This document shows, in pieces, positions 12,620 through 20,455 of a stretch of 64,000 nt of DNA (position 1 is the first letter of the stretch; each line of letters begins with the position of its first letter). The notes below the pieces were generated by a model. It worked only from the letters and a program-made list of their open reading frames with translations, was not told the DNA's origin and ran no database searches. The stretch comes from Thermoanaerobaculia bacterium (GTDB taxonomy: Bacteria > Acidobacteriota > Thermoanaerobaculia > Multivoradales > JAIOJS01): positions 1 to 64,000 of the forward strand of contig JAUIDB010000008.1 of NCBI GenBank assembly GCA_030429235.1, given 5' to 3'. Made by a program: the position numbers and the translations under genes.

Positions 12620-13555
12620 CTAGAAGTCGCGATCGAGTTCGACCTGCGACAGCTCCTGTGCCAGTTGCCGGCGGAACAGGCCCGGAGCGAACCAGGTGTA
12701 GAGGCAGAGGCCGAGCCAGCCGAGCTGCACCAATTCGGCGGCCTCCTGGTGACCGAAGTCCTCGAGGGTGAGCGTCAACAGCCGGTACACGACGAACGCT
12801 CCCAAGAGGACCGCGATCGAACGGGGGCCGCCCAACTCGCCCATCCACGTGGCGAAACGCCACCAGAGTCCCAACAGGGGGCTCTCCCGGGCCTTGATCG
12901 AGGCGAGCAGGGACAACGCACCGCGGTGGTTGGGGTCATGACGTAGGACCCAGACGGCGTGCTCGCGGGCGCCCGACTGGTCGTCGGTGCGGAGGAGAGC
13001 CTGTCCCATGGCGACCAGTGCCTCCGGATGGGTCGGCTCGAGGGCGAGCGCCTGCTCGGCCAGTCGCCGCGCCTCTTCGTGGCGGCCAGAAGCCAGCGCC
13101 AGGTCGGACAGGTCGGTCAGGATCTCCGGGTCCTCGGGCGCCAGGCTGCGGGCGGTGGCGAGACGATCCTCGGCGGCCTGTCGCTGGCCCTGCAGCGCAT
13201 CGAGGAGCGCGAGTTGGCGGTGCGGTTCGGCGAGGTCCGGGCGGAGCCGCAAGGCTTCCTCGAAGAGCTCCCGCGCGTCTCCGAAGCGGCGTTGCGCGGT
13301 CCGCACCTGGCCGAGGACCAACGCCGAGGAGGCAGACTGCGGATCGCCCTGCAGCGCGAGCTGGGCTTCGTGCTCAGCGGCGTGCAGTCGATTCTGGTTG
13401 AGCAGGCAGAGGGCGAGCAGCCGGTGGGCGCCGGGATGCCCTGGATCCTCCCCCAGGATCTGCCGCAGTGCCTCGATGGCGCGACCCCAATTGCCGTGGG
13501 TCATCGCTTCCGAAGCGAGGAAGTAGAGGCGCTCGATCTGTGGTGGGTCGGGCAT
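12620..13555 (-). CDS. TPR-repeat membrane protein
   Basis: A 311-residue protein. Residues 5-235 are tandem tetratricopeptide repeats, with units such as HPGAHRLLALCLLNQNRLHAA and PTHPEALVAMGQALLRTDD. Near the C-terminus are two hydrophobic segments (about 249-270 and 280-298) that should anchor it in the membrane. ATG 13555 starts 2 nt after the preceding stop. It is the last gene of a three-gene reverse-strand unit with an AAA ATPase and a membrane protein, so it may scaffold that ATPase at the membrane. This is an inference from order only. Confidence 0.8.
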   Translation of the reverse strand: MPDPPQIERLYFLASEAMTHGNWGRAIEALRQILGEDPGHPGAHRLLALCLLNQNRLHAAEHEAQLALQGDPQSASSALVLGQVRTAQRRFGDARELFEEALRLRPDLAEPHRQLALLDALQGQRQAAEDRLATARSLAPEDPEILTDLSDLALASGRHEEARRLAEQALALEPTHPEALVAMGQALLRTDDQSGAREHAVWVLRHDPNHRGALSLLASIKARESPLLGLWWRFATWMGELGGPRSIAVLLGAFVVYRLLTLTLEDFGHQEAAELVQLGWLGLCLYTWFAPGLFRRQLAQELSQVELDRDF

Positions 13556-13557
13556 CG

Positions 13558-14028
13558 TCACTGCAACCAGAGAGCCCAGAAGTCGGGGAGGGATTCGAGC
13601 AGCTTGGGCCCCAGGAAGAACCCGGCGATCAGCACCGGAAGGCCGTTGCGGACCGAACCCCCGAAGTGGCGGAAGAGCTCGAAGGTCCGGGCCTGGAGGG
13701 TGTAGAGCCAGTAGGTCACTGCCAGTTTCCACACCAGGATGGGAAGCCAGGCGTAGGGAACAACGCGGGCGCTGATCAGTCCGAGCCCGTCGAGTTTGAA
13801 CAGCACCGCCAGGGCGACGAAGGAGCCGAGAAACCCGATCGCTACGGTGATGGCCTCCCGGCGCCGAGTCGGACTCCCGACCGCGAATGCGTTGACCAGG
13901 AACCAGGGCCAGGAGACGAACGCTCCCCCGAACATGATGGCGAAGAAGGGCCACAGCGGATCGACGGCCCAACGCACCAGTCCCTGCGGACTCGGTTCGT
14001 CGGCCAGGCGGTAGGTGGTCGTGGTCAT
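13558..14028 (-). CDS. multispanning membrane protein of the AAA-ATPase operon (unknown family)
   Basis: A 156-residue integral membrane protein with about four to five hydrophobic segments (near 20-42, 60-78, 85-105 and 128-150). ATG 14028 overlaps the ATPase stop as ATGA. The arrangement of short helices is like small Yip1-type membrane proteins, but I see no diagnostic motif. Its tight coupling to the AAA ATPase and TPR genes suggests one complex. Confidence 0.75.
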   Translation of the reverse strand: MTTTTYRLADEPSPQGLVRWAVDPLWPFFAIMFGGAFVSWPWFLVNAFAVGSPTRRREAITVAIGFLGSFVALAVLFKLDGLGLISARVVPYAWLPILVWKLAVTYWLYTLQARTFELFRHFGGSVRNGLPVLIAGFFLGPKLLESLPDFWALWLQ

Positions 14029-15374
14029 CGAGAGCGACCGTGGCGATCGAGAAACGCGAGTACCTCGTCGTACTGCCCGCCCTCGTTGGCGTACCGGGCG
14101 TAGTTGCGGGCCGTCGTCAGCCACTCCAGAGTGGTGGGTTTGACGGTACGCAGGGCCGCCGACAGGTCGTCGAGCTGGATGGGGACCTCCTCACCAGACT
14201 CGATCGAGGCTTCGATGGCACTCTCGGTCGCCGTTTCGACCAGGTTCTCGAGGTCGGCGCCCGAGAAGCCGCTCGAACCCTGGGCCAGGGGAGCGAGCGC
14301 CAGGCCCGGGGCGCAGGGGCGGTCGGCGAGGAGAATCTCCAGGATGCGCTGTCGGGCGAGCCGGTCGGGCGGCGGGACGAACAGGACACGGTCGAACCGG
14401 CCGGGCCGCCGGAAGGCGGGATCGATCGCCCAGGGGACGTTGGTGGCGCCGAGGACGAGGACTCCCTGGTTGTCGCGTTGGAAGCCGTCCAACTCGGAGA
14501 GGAACTGACTCACCAGTTTGGCCGCCGTACCCTCGCGGCGGTACTCTCGTTTGCCTCCGAGCGCTTCGATCTCGTCGAAAAAGAGGACCGAGGGCGGGTT
14601 CTGGCGAGCCTGCTCGAAGAGTTCGTGCAGCTTGCGCTCCGACTCGCCGATGTACATGTCGAGGACATCCGAGATCTGGACGTTGATGAAGTGGGCAGAG
14701 CACTCGCCCGCGGTGGCGCGAGCCAGCAGGGTCTTGCCGCAGCCCGGTGGTCCGTACATAAGGATCCCGCCGCCGACCCGTTTTTTGAATCGGGCGAACA
14801 GCTTCGGCTTCTGAAACGGCAGGATGATCCGTTTGTGGATCTGCTCCTTGATCTCGTCGAGGCCGCCGACCTGATCGAAGGTCACGGTTTCCTCGGCGGG
14901 TGCGAGCACGCGGGCGACCTCTTCGCGGGTGGTGTCGTCGTTCGACAGGACCCGCAGCCGGGGGCGCTGACCCTGACCTTCGACTTCGCTCACCCGGACC
15001 GCCAACTCGGCCGCGAGATCGGGATCTTCCAGGGCCGCGGAAGCAGCGATGGCGGCTTCGTAGTCGCGGCGGGCCTCGGCCCGTCGGTCGAGCGCCAGCA
15101 GCACGCGGGATCGTTGCAGTCGGGTCTGGGGTGCATCGTCGTCGAGGAAGTCCAGGGCGCGGTTCGGCCGATCGTGGGTGAGCAAGAGGCGGGCCGCGCT
15201 GCGGCGCTGCGCGGGGTCGCCGATCGACTCGGGATCGAGTTGGTCGAGCAGGTTCTGGCGGTCCGCCTCGGCGCCCCGGTCGCGCAGAGCTCCCAGGATC
15301 ACACCCAGGAGGTCCAGATTGTCCGGCGATTGTTGGTAGGCGCTGGTGAGCGCTTGCAGGGTGGTGTCGTCCAT
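14025..15374 (-). CDS. AAA+ ATPase (CDC48/FtsH-type module) with helical N-terminal domain
   Basis: A 449-residue ATPase. Residues 1-155 form a helical, TPR-like region. The AAA module follows: FDQVGGLDEIK (166-176), Walker A GPPGCGKT (208-215), Walker B VLFFDEIEAL (263-272), sensor GATN (309-312), arginine finger in RRPGRFDR (322-329) and SGFSGADLENLVE (368-380). This is the classical unfoldase/remodelling type, and there is no protease domain. I chose ATG 15374 because GAGAGG precedes it by about 6 nt; the frame stays open far upstream across the divergent rhomboid gene, which is an artefact. The C-terminal 40 residues probably form another short helical repeat. Confidence 0.9.
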   Translation of the reverse strand: MDDTTLQALTSAYQQSPDNLDLLGVILGALRDRGAEADRQNLLDQLDPESIGDPAQRRSAARLLLTHDRPNRALDFLDDDAPQTRLQRSRVLLALDRRAEARRDYEAAIAASAALEDPDLAAELAVRVSEVEGQGQRPRLRVLSNDDTTREEVARVLAPAEETVTFDQVGGLDEIKEQIHKRIILPFQKPKLFARFKKRVGGGILMYGPPGCGKTLLARATAGECSAHFINVQISDVLDMYIGESERKLHELFEQARQNPPSVLFFDEIEALGGKREYRREGTAAKLVSQFLSELDGFQRDNQGVLVLGATNVPWAIDPAFRRPGRFDRVLFVPPPDRLARQRILEILLADRPCAPGLALAPLAQGSSGFSGADLENLVETATESAIEASIESGEEVPIQLDDLSAALRTVKPTTLEWLTTARNYARYANEGGQYDEVLAFLDRHGRSR

Positions 15375-15414
15375 GGCGGCCTCTCGTTGCCCGGCCCGAC
15401 GCCGGATGGTGCGC

Positions 15415-15420
15415 ATTATA
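15415..15420 (-). promoter_or_regulatory. -10 box TATAAT of the AAA operon
   Basis: A consensus TATAAT on the reverse strand lies 40 nt before the ATG at 15374, leaving a leader of about 34 nt that contains the GAGAGG Shine-Dalgarno. No clear -35 is present. Confidence 0.5.
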
Positions 15421-15480
15421 GGGCTCCGACCCGCCGTGGCCGCGCGGTGGCTGGCGACCGTCGACCGCGGTGCTTCGCGG

Positions 15481-15486
15481 TAGGAT
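15481..15486 (+). promoter_or_regulatory. -10 box, leaderless type, for the rhomboid gene
   Basis: TAGGAT ends 8 nt before ATG 15495, without a Shine-Dalgarno. Confidence 0.38.
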
Positions 15487-15494
15487 CGAAGGCG

Positions 15495-16337
15495 ATGCGT
15501 CAGACCTCTGGATCCGTCGTTTGCCCCTCCTGCGGCCGTCTGGTCGGTGTCCAGGACGCCGAGTGCTACCACTGCGGCCGGCGCAACCCCGGGATGTGGG
15601 GTTTCACTCCGATTCTGCGGCGCCTGGGACAGGACATGGGGCTCTCGGCCGTGGTGTTGGGCGCCTGTACCATCCTCTACCTCCTGGCCCTGGCCCTCGA
15701 TCCTTACGGCATCGAGATGACGGGGATTCTCCGCTTCCTGAGTCCCAGTATCGAGAGCTCCTTCGTGCTCGGAGCCAGTGGTCCGGTTCCGGTCTTCGGC
15801 TACGGGCGCTGGTGGACCCTGGCCAGCGCCGGTTGGTTGCACGGTGGGGTGTTGCACATCGTGTTCAACATGATGTGGATCCGGCAGCTCGCCCCGGCAA
15901 CGGCGCACCTCTACGGGCCTGGCCGTACCACCCTGATCTACGTCGTCTCCGGGGTTGCCGGATTCGCGGCGAGTAGTTTTGCTCCCTTTCTCCCTGTGTT
16001 CATCAACAACATCATGGGAGTTGGCAGGATCACCTTGGGAGCCTCGGCGGCGCTGTTCGGACTGCTGGGGGCCCTGATCCACTACAGCCGGCGGACCGGA
16101 CAGTCACAGATGGGACAGCAGCTCTGGGGCTGGGTCATCGCCTTCCTGGTCTTCGGACTGGTCATCGACGGCGTCGACAACTGGGCGCACCTCGGTGGGT
16201 TCGCGGGCGGTTGGGGCCTGGCCTACCTGTTGGATCCGCTCAAGCCGGAGCGCATCGATCACCTCGTCGGGGGCGTGGTGGCCCTGCTCCTCTCGCTGGT
16301 GGCGGTGATCGTCTCGGTGTGGACGGGATTGCCCTAA
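15495..16337 (+). CDS. rhomboid intramembrane serine protease with N-terminal zinc ribbon
   Basis: A 280-residue protein. Cys10, Cys13, Cys24 and Cys27 (CPSC and CYHC) form an N-terminal zinc ribbon. The membrane domain has the rhomboid landmarks: His116, His121 and Asn125 in the loop GWLHGGVLHIVFN, the nucleophile Ser184 in GASAALFG and His232 in NWAHLGGFAGG. Rhomboids cut transmembrane substrates inside the inner membrane. The residue after the nucleophile is Ala, where Gly is most frequent (GASG), and it should still be active. The zinc ribbon may recruit a cytoplasmic partner. Confidence 0.93.
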   Translation: MRQTSGSVVCPSCGRLVGVQDAECYHCGRRNPGMWGFTPILRRLGQDMGLSAVVLGACTILYLLALALDPYGIEMTGILRFLSPSIESSFVLGASGPVPVFGYGRWWTLASAGWLHGGVLHIVFNMMWIRQLAPATAHLYGPGRTTLIYVVSGVAGFAASSFAPFLPVFINNIMGVGRITLGASAALFGLLGALIHYSRRTGQSQMGQQLWGWVIAFLVFGLVIDGVDNWAHLGGFAGGWGLAYLLDPLKPERIDHLVGGVVALLLSLVAVIVSVWTGLP

Positions 16338-16355
16338 CTCCCGAGGCCGGTCTGA

Positions 16356-16361
16356 TACCTT
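16356..16361 (+). promoter_or_regulatory. -10 box, leaderless type, for the JAMM operon
   Basis: TACCTT ends 7 nt before ATG 16369, with no Shine-Dalgarno. Confidence 0.35.
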
Positions 16362-16368
16362 GGCCGAC

Positions 16369-16818
16369 ATGCGAGAACCGACCGTCGAGCGATCCCCAGT
16401 CTGGAGTCGGCTGGTCCTGCCGGCTGCGCAGCTCTCACACCTTCAGGACCTGGCTCGGCGGGCGCATCCTCGAGAGTCCTGCGGCGTTCTCCTCGGGAGG
16501 ACCCGAAGCAGCCGCCGGGATGTCGGTGACGTCTCGAGGGTGGAGCCCCTACGCAATCGATCCACTCGACCGGAGAGGAGGTTCCAGATCGCGCCGTCCG
16601 ATCTGGCGACGATCCCCCCCTTGCTTCGTCGTCTGGACCTCCAGTGGCTCGGCTTCTTCCATTCGCACCCCGAGGGTGGGACGATCCCCAGTCGAGAGGA
16701 TCTGCGGGGTGGTTGGCGGGGGTACCTCCAGCTCATCGTAGGGGTCGATGGGACCTCTGCCGCCTGGGTCTACGACACCGGCGGTGCGCAACCGGTCGCC
16801 CTCGAGGTCGCACCATGA
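16369..16818 (+). CDS. JAMM/M67-family metalloprotease (Mec-like)
   Basis: A 149-residue JAB domain. Zinc and catalytic residues are Glu36 (RESCGVLLG), His98 and His100 (FFHSHPEG), Ser108 and Asp111. Bacterial members such as Mec cleave ubiquitin-like sulfur-carrier proteins after their C-terminal Gly-Gly, for example to release cysteine from CysO. Its stop overlaps the start of a MoeB-type E1 enzyme as ATGA, which supports a role in sulfur-carrier processing. TTG 16360 is an alternative start. Confidence 0.9.
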   Translation: MREPTVERSPVWSRLVLPAAQLSHLQDLARRAHPRESCGVLLGRTRSSRRDVGDVSRVEPLRNRSTRPERRFQIAPSDLATIPPLLRRLDLQWLGFFHSHPEGGTIPSREDLRGGWRGYLQLIVGVDGTSAAWVYDTGGAQPVALEVAP

Positions 16819-17927
16819 ACCTCAGTCAAGCGGAGTTGCGTCGCTACCAGCGCCACTTCAACCTGCCGCAGGTGGGGGTCGAGGGGCAGGAGAAGCTGAA
16901 GCAGTCGTCGGTGCTGCTGGTCGGCCTCGGCGGACTCGGTACGCCGCTGGCGCTCTACCTGGCTGCGGCCGGGGTCGGCAGGCTCGGTCTGGTGGAGTTC
17001 GACCAGGTGGAGGAATCGAACCTGCAGCGACAGGTGCTCTACGGGGTCTCGGATGTCGGACGGCCCAAGCTCGACGTCGCGCTGGAAAGACTTCGGGAAG
17101 TCAATCCGGAGGTCGAACTCGTACCCCACGCCGTGCGCTTCGGGGTAGACAACGCCGCCGAACTCGTGGCCGCCTACGACGTGGTGGCCGATGGTTCGGA
17201 CAACTTTGGAACGCGGTACCTGGTGAACGACGCCTGCGTGCTCGGCGGGACTCCCAACGTCTTCGGCTCGATTCTCCGCTTCGAGGGCCAGCTGTCGGTC
17301 TTTGCCACCGCGGACGGTCCCTGCTACCGGTGCCTCTTCCCCGAGCCTCCGCCACCGGGTCTGGTGCCGAACTGTGCCGACGGCGGAGTGCTGGGGATTC
17401 TCCCCGGCATCATCGGATCGCTGCAGGCCAACGAAGTGGTCAAGCTGCTGTTGGGCATCGGCACGTCGATGGCCGGGCGGTTCCTGACCTTCGATGCTCT
17501 GACCCTACGCTTTCGTGAACTTCGTCTGGCTCGAAGCGCCGAGTGCCCGGTGTGCTCCGAGAGTGCGTCGATCCATCGACTCGAGGAGTACGAGAGCGTG
17601 TGCGAAGTCCCGGCTCCCGAATTCGAGACCACGGTGGTCGAACTTTCGAGCGAGCTGGAGGCAGTGCAGCTGATCGACGTGCGGGAACCTCACGAATGGC
17701 AGATCGCGCGCCTTCCCGGGGCCCAGCTGATCCCGTTGCGCGAGCTGCCGGGGCGCGTCGACGAGCTGGCTCGCGATCGCAAAGTCGTCGTCTACTGCCA
17801 TCACGGTATACGATCGCGGCACGCCGTCGAGTACCTGAGGAATGAAGGGCTGTCGAACAGTTCGAGCCTGCGAGGCGGTATCGATGCCTGGAGCCGAGAG
17901 GTGGATGCCGATGTCCCCCGTTACTGA
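16815..17927 (+). CDS. moeZ: MoeB/ThiF-type adenylyltransferase with C-terminal rhodanese domain
   Basis: A 370-residue E1-like enzyme. The ATP site is LVGLGGLGTP (35-44), Asp129 lies in DGSDNF, the active-site-region Cys187 is in PNCADGG, and a zinc site uses Cys170/Cys173 and Cys244/Cys247. The C-terminal rhodanese (about 270-370) has the persulfide loop CHHGIRS with Cys328. Such MoeZ/MOCS3-like fusions adenylate the C-terminus of ThiS, MoaD or CysO carriers and convert it to thiocarboxylate. No carrier gene is in the window, so the pathway (cysteine, molybdopterin, thiamine or tRNA thiolation) cannot be fixed. Confidence 0.93.
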   Translation: MNLSQAELRRYQRHFNLPQVGVEGQEKLKQSSVLLVGLGGLGTPLALYLAAAGVGRLGLVEFDQVEESNLQRQVLYGVSDVGRPKLDVALERLREVNPEVELVPHAVRFGVDNAAELVAAYDVVADGSDNFGTRYLVNDACVLGGTPNVFGSILRFEGQLSVFATADGPCYRCLFPEPPPPGLVPNCADGGVLGILPGIIGSLQANEVVKLLLGIGTSMAGRFLTFDALTLRFRELRLARSAECPVCSESASIHRLEEYESVCEVPAPEFETTVVELSSELEAVQLIDVREPHEWQIARLPGAQLIPLRELPGRVDELARDRKVVVYCHHGIRSRHAVEYLRNEGLSNSSSLRGGIDAWSREVDADVPRY

Positions 17928-18747
17928 AGAACCCCTAGATCCGCTGGAACCAACCGCCCCCGAACCCGCGCTCTGCCTGGTTCCCCTGGGCACCAATGGG
18001 TTCTTCCCGTCGGGGGGGCGGCAGACGATGAGCTACCTGTTGGAAGGGGGCAACGTGCCGCTGCTGATCGACTTGGGTTCGGGCATCAGCCGGCTGATCG
18101 AGCCCGACTTGGCCGAGCGACTGGCTCCCCACGACGAGATCCACGTCCTGTTGACGCACTACCACCTCGACCACCTGATCGGGCTGAGCTACCTGCCGGC
18201 GATCTGTCGCGAGTACCGCGTCGTGATCCATGCTCCGGGACCCCCGCTGGTCGACGGCGACTCCACCGCCCTGGACCGACTGATCAGCCCGCCGCTGTTC
18301 CCGGTTCCGCTCGCCAACCTGGTGGCAGACCTCGAAGTGGTCTCCTATGCCGGCGATACGTTGGAGGTGGCCGGTCTGCACGTGCGAACCCGTCGCCAAC
18401 GCCACGCCGGTGGTTCGGTGGGACTGGTCTTCGAGCAGCAACTCGCCTTCCTCACCGACTGCGAGGCCGAGTCGGCGTCGGTGGAGTTCGCGCGCGGAGC
18501 CCGGGTGCTCGTGCACGAGGTGTGGACCACCGATGCGGAGGTCGCGGCGGGGGCCCCACGCCACGGCCACTCGACGCTGGAGGAGGTCGCGACCATCGCG
18601 CGTGGTAGCGGGATCGAGCGGCTCATCCCGGTCCATCACCGGCCGGGAAGACGGGAGGCCGAACTCGCGGTGTTCCACGAGCGGCTGGCTGAACTTGCCG
18701 AGGTCGAAGTCGTGCCGGCCCGTGAAGGTGTTCCCATTCTGATCTGA
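17911..18747 (+). CDS. metallo-beta-lactamase fold hydrolase
   Basis: A 278-residue MBL-fold enzyme with the dimetal motif THYHLDHL (His83, His85, Asp87, His88), a later Asp in FLTDCEAES and a distal VHHRPG. The overall pattern resembles RNase Z-like/PqsE-like hydrolases without a clear subfamily. I chose ATG 17911, 8-9 nt after GAGAGGTGG; ATG 17905 is also possible. It overlaps the 3' end of the E1 gene, so it belongs to the same operon. MBL proteins often accompany sulfur metabolism (persulfide dioxygenases, glyoxalases), which is a possible but unproven link. Confidence 0.85.
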   Translation: MSPVTEEPLDPLEPTAPEPALCLVPLGTNGFFPSGGRQTMSYLLEGGNVPLLIDLGSGISRLIEPDLAERLAPHDEIHVLLTHYHLDHLIGLSYLPAICREYRVVIHAPGPPLVDGDSTALDRLISPPLFPVPLANLVADLEVVSYAGDTLEVAGLHVRTRRQRHAGGSVGLVFEQQLAFLTDCEAESASVEFARGARVLVHEVWTTDAEVAAGAPRHGHSTLEEVATIARGSGIERLIPVHHRPGRREAELAVFHERLAELAEVEVVPAREGVPILI

Positions 18748-18823
18748 GATCCAGATTGCGGAACGCCGATTCGGGAACGTAGCGCACCAGGGTGGGATGG
18801 CTCTGCTACGGGTACCTGGCGCC

Positions 18824-20299
18824 TCAGCCGACCTCGCGTTCGTGGACCATCGGGTCGGTCAGCACCCGATAGTAGTGCCGGGATCCGTAGCGCCCCAGGT
18901 TGGTGACTCGCGAGGTGTAGAGGCAGGCGAAATCGTCGACCTGCGACCCGAACAGGCTCTGGCTGGCTCCCTGGCGGAAGACCGATCCCCAGGTCGGGTT
19001 GTAGGTCATCTCGTTGTTCGTTCCCAACTCCCGAGCGCGATGTCGGAGCGCCAGGTGGTCCCGCTCCAGGGTCTCGAGCGCCGGCCGGGCCGCGGCGATC
19101 GCCTGGTGCAGGTCGGACGGCAACTGTTCGCCGAGGGAGTCGGCGAGGAGCAGCACGTCGCGAAGATCGTCCATCTGGTGCCCCATCGAGTTGAGTTCGT
19201 TCTTGAGTTCCGACAGGCGTCGCAGCTGCGGGTGGATCTGCAGCTGATCGCTCAGCTCCTCTTCGAGCTCGTCGACGATGAGGGCCGTCCGCCAAGTCGA
19301 ACTCAGTTTGCTGGAGACGATGTCGCCGTAGATGTGGTCGCCGACGTAGAGAACTCCCTCTCCCGGGAGGTCGAGGAGTTCCATCAGCCCAGCCTGGGAG
19401 CCCTGGGCATAGATCTGGCCCCACTCCGGAACCGCGACCTCGGCCCCGGGTTCCCCGGTGGCGGAGAGCGTGACGAAGGGCCGCTTCTTGCGGAAGAAGT
19501 CCGGTTTCCCGGCGCGTACGATCACCAGGTCGAACAGTTCCGGCCAGCGTTCTGGTTCAGGGGTGTCGGCGAAGAGATACCGACACAGGTGGTTGGTATA
19601 GGTCCAGCCCGAGTTGGTGAGCAGGATCAGCCGTCGACCGCCGAGTCGGAGCCGCTCGAGGGTCAGGAGGAGGGCCGGATCTCGGGGTAGGTAACGGGCG
19701 ACGTCGGCGGCGATGGTCTCTTTGAGGGGGCCTTCGGCGTGCACTCCGTCGACGGCGTTGCGCACGTCGCGGAAGAGCTCCGGGTATTCGGGCAGTTCGA
19801 CCTCCCCCTTCAGCTTGAGGTGGACGAGTTCGGCGAACAGGTTGACTTCGGGGAGTTCGAACAGGGTGTCGACCCAGTAGAAGCGCTCACTTCCGAGGTC
19901 GAGTCGGTTCTGGCGGTAGAGCCGCTTCCGCTCCGGGCGATCGAGTTCCTGGCGCCCGAGGTAGGCGCGACCGACGTAGCGATGACGGTCCATCTTGAGG
20001 ACCGCGCCGGCGCGTCGGTCGATGATCAGTCCGCGGTGTGGAAAGTGCGGTCGGAATTCGGTGCGACGAGCGGCCGACGGGTAGTCGTGGTGTTCGAGAA
20101 GTCTCTCGAGGGCCAACTGGAAGATGAGCTCGCCGACCGGAAGGCGATAGTAGGGGGCCAGGGTCCAGTCGAGGTCGAAGCCGATACAGTGGATGTTCTC
20201 CATGCGGAGGGCCCGATTGACGAAGACGCGTCGCTGTGGAGGGGGCTCGCCGTCGTTCAGGGCCTGTCTCAGAAGTTCCTCGGTGCCGGGGGTATTCAT
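18824..20299 (-). CDS. HAD-superfamily 5'-nucleotidase (HAD-IG/cN-II-like)
   Basis: A 491-residue phosphatase with motif I FDLDWTLA (nucleophile Asp42, general acid Asp44), motif II ILLTNSGW, and a C-terminal GDHIYGDIVSSK motif III/IV. The size and this motif set match the HAD-IG family related to eukaryotic cytosolic IMP/GMP nucleotidase. A helical region follows motif IV (about 345-430), as in that family. It probably removes phosphate from purine nucleotides in the cytoplasm. It is monocistronic and converges on the MBL gene. Confidence 0.9.
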   Translation of the reverse strand: MNTPGTEELLRQALNDGEPPPQRRVFVNRALRMENIHCIGFDLDWTLAPYYRLPVGELIFQLALERLLEHHDYPSAARRTEFRPHFPHRGLIIDRRAGAVLKMDRHRYVGRAYLGRQELDRPERKRLYRQNRLDLGSERFYWVDTLFELPEVNLFAELVHLKLKGEVELPEYPELFRDVRNAVDGVHAEGPLKETIAADVARYLPRDPALLLTLERLRLGGRRLILLTNSGWTYTNHLCRYLFADTPEPERWPELFDLVIVRAGKPDFFRKKRPFVTLSATGEPGAEVAVPEWGQIYAQGSQAGLMELLDLPGEGVLYVGDHIYGDIVSSKLSSTWRTALIVDELEEELSDQLQIHPQLRRLSELKNELNSMGHQMDDLRDVLLLADSLGEQLPSDLHQAIAAARPALETLERDHLALRHRARELGTNNEMTYNPTWGSVFRQGASQSLFGSQVDDFACLYTSRVTNLGRYGSRHYYRVLTDPMVHEREVG

Positions 20300-20306
20300 G
20301 CGGCAA

Positions 20307-20312
20307 AGTGTA
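20307..20312 (-). promoter_or_regulatory. -10 box, leaderless type, for the nucleotidase
   Basis: TACACT on the reverse strand ends 7 nt before ATG 20299, with no Shine-Dalgarno. Confidence 0.4.
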
Positions 20313-20360
20313 GCCCGGTGGTCGGTGGTGTGGACACCAGAACTCGCGGTGGGCTGGTTT

Positions 20361-20387
20361 TTGCCGTCGACGATTCAGGTGTATGAT
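20361..20387 (+). promoter_or_regulatory. sigma70-type promoter of the pseudokinase-TonB gene
   Basis: TTGCCG (20361-20366) and TATGAT (20382-20387) are separated by 15 nt, giving a leader of about 60 nt to ATG 20456. GAAAGGGAA is the Shine-Dalgarno. Confidence 0.45.
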
Positions 20388-20455
20388 CGAGCCGTATATT
20401 CGAAGATCACCTCGAGGGTCTCGAGGTTCGAAACCGGGGACGAAAGGGAAACTCG

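Noticed and set aside
14040-15494. Forward frame extending the rhomboid gene 480 codons upstream
   Set aside because: This part lies antisense to the AAA ATPase; the rhomboid starts at 15495 with its zinc ribbon.
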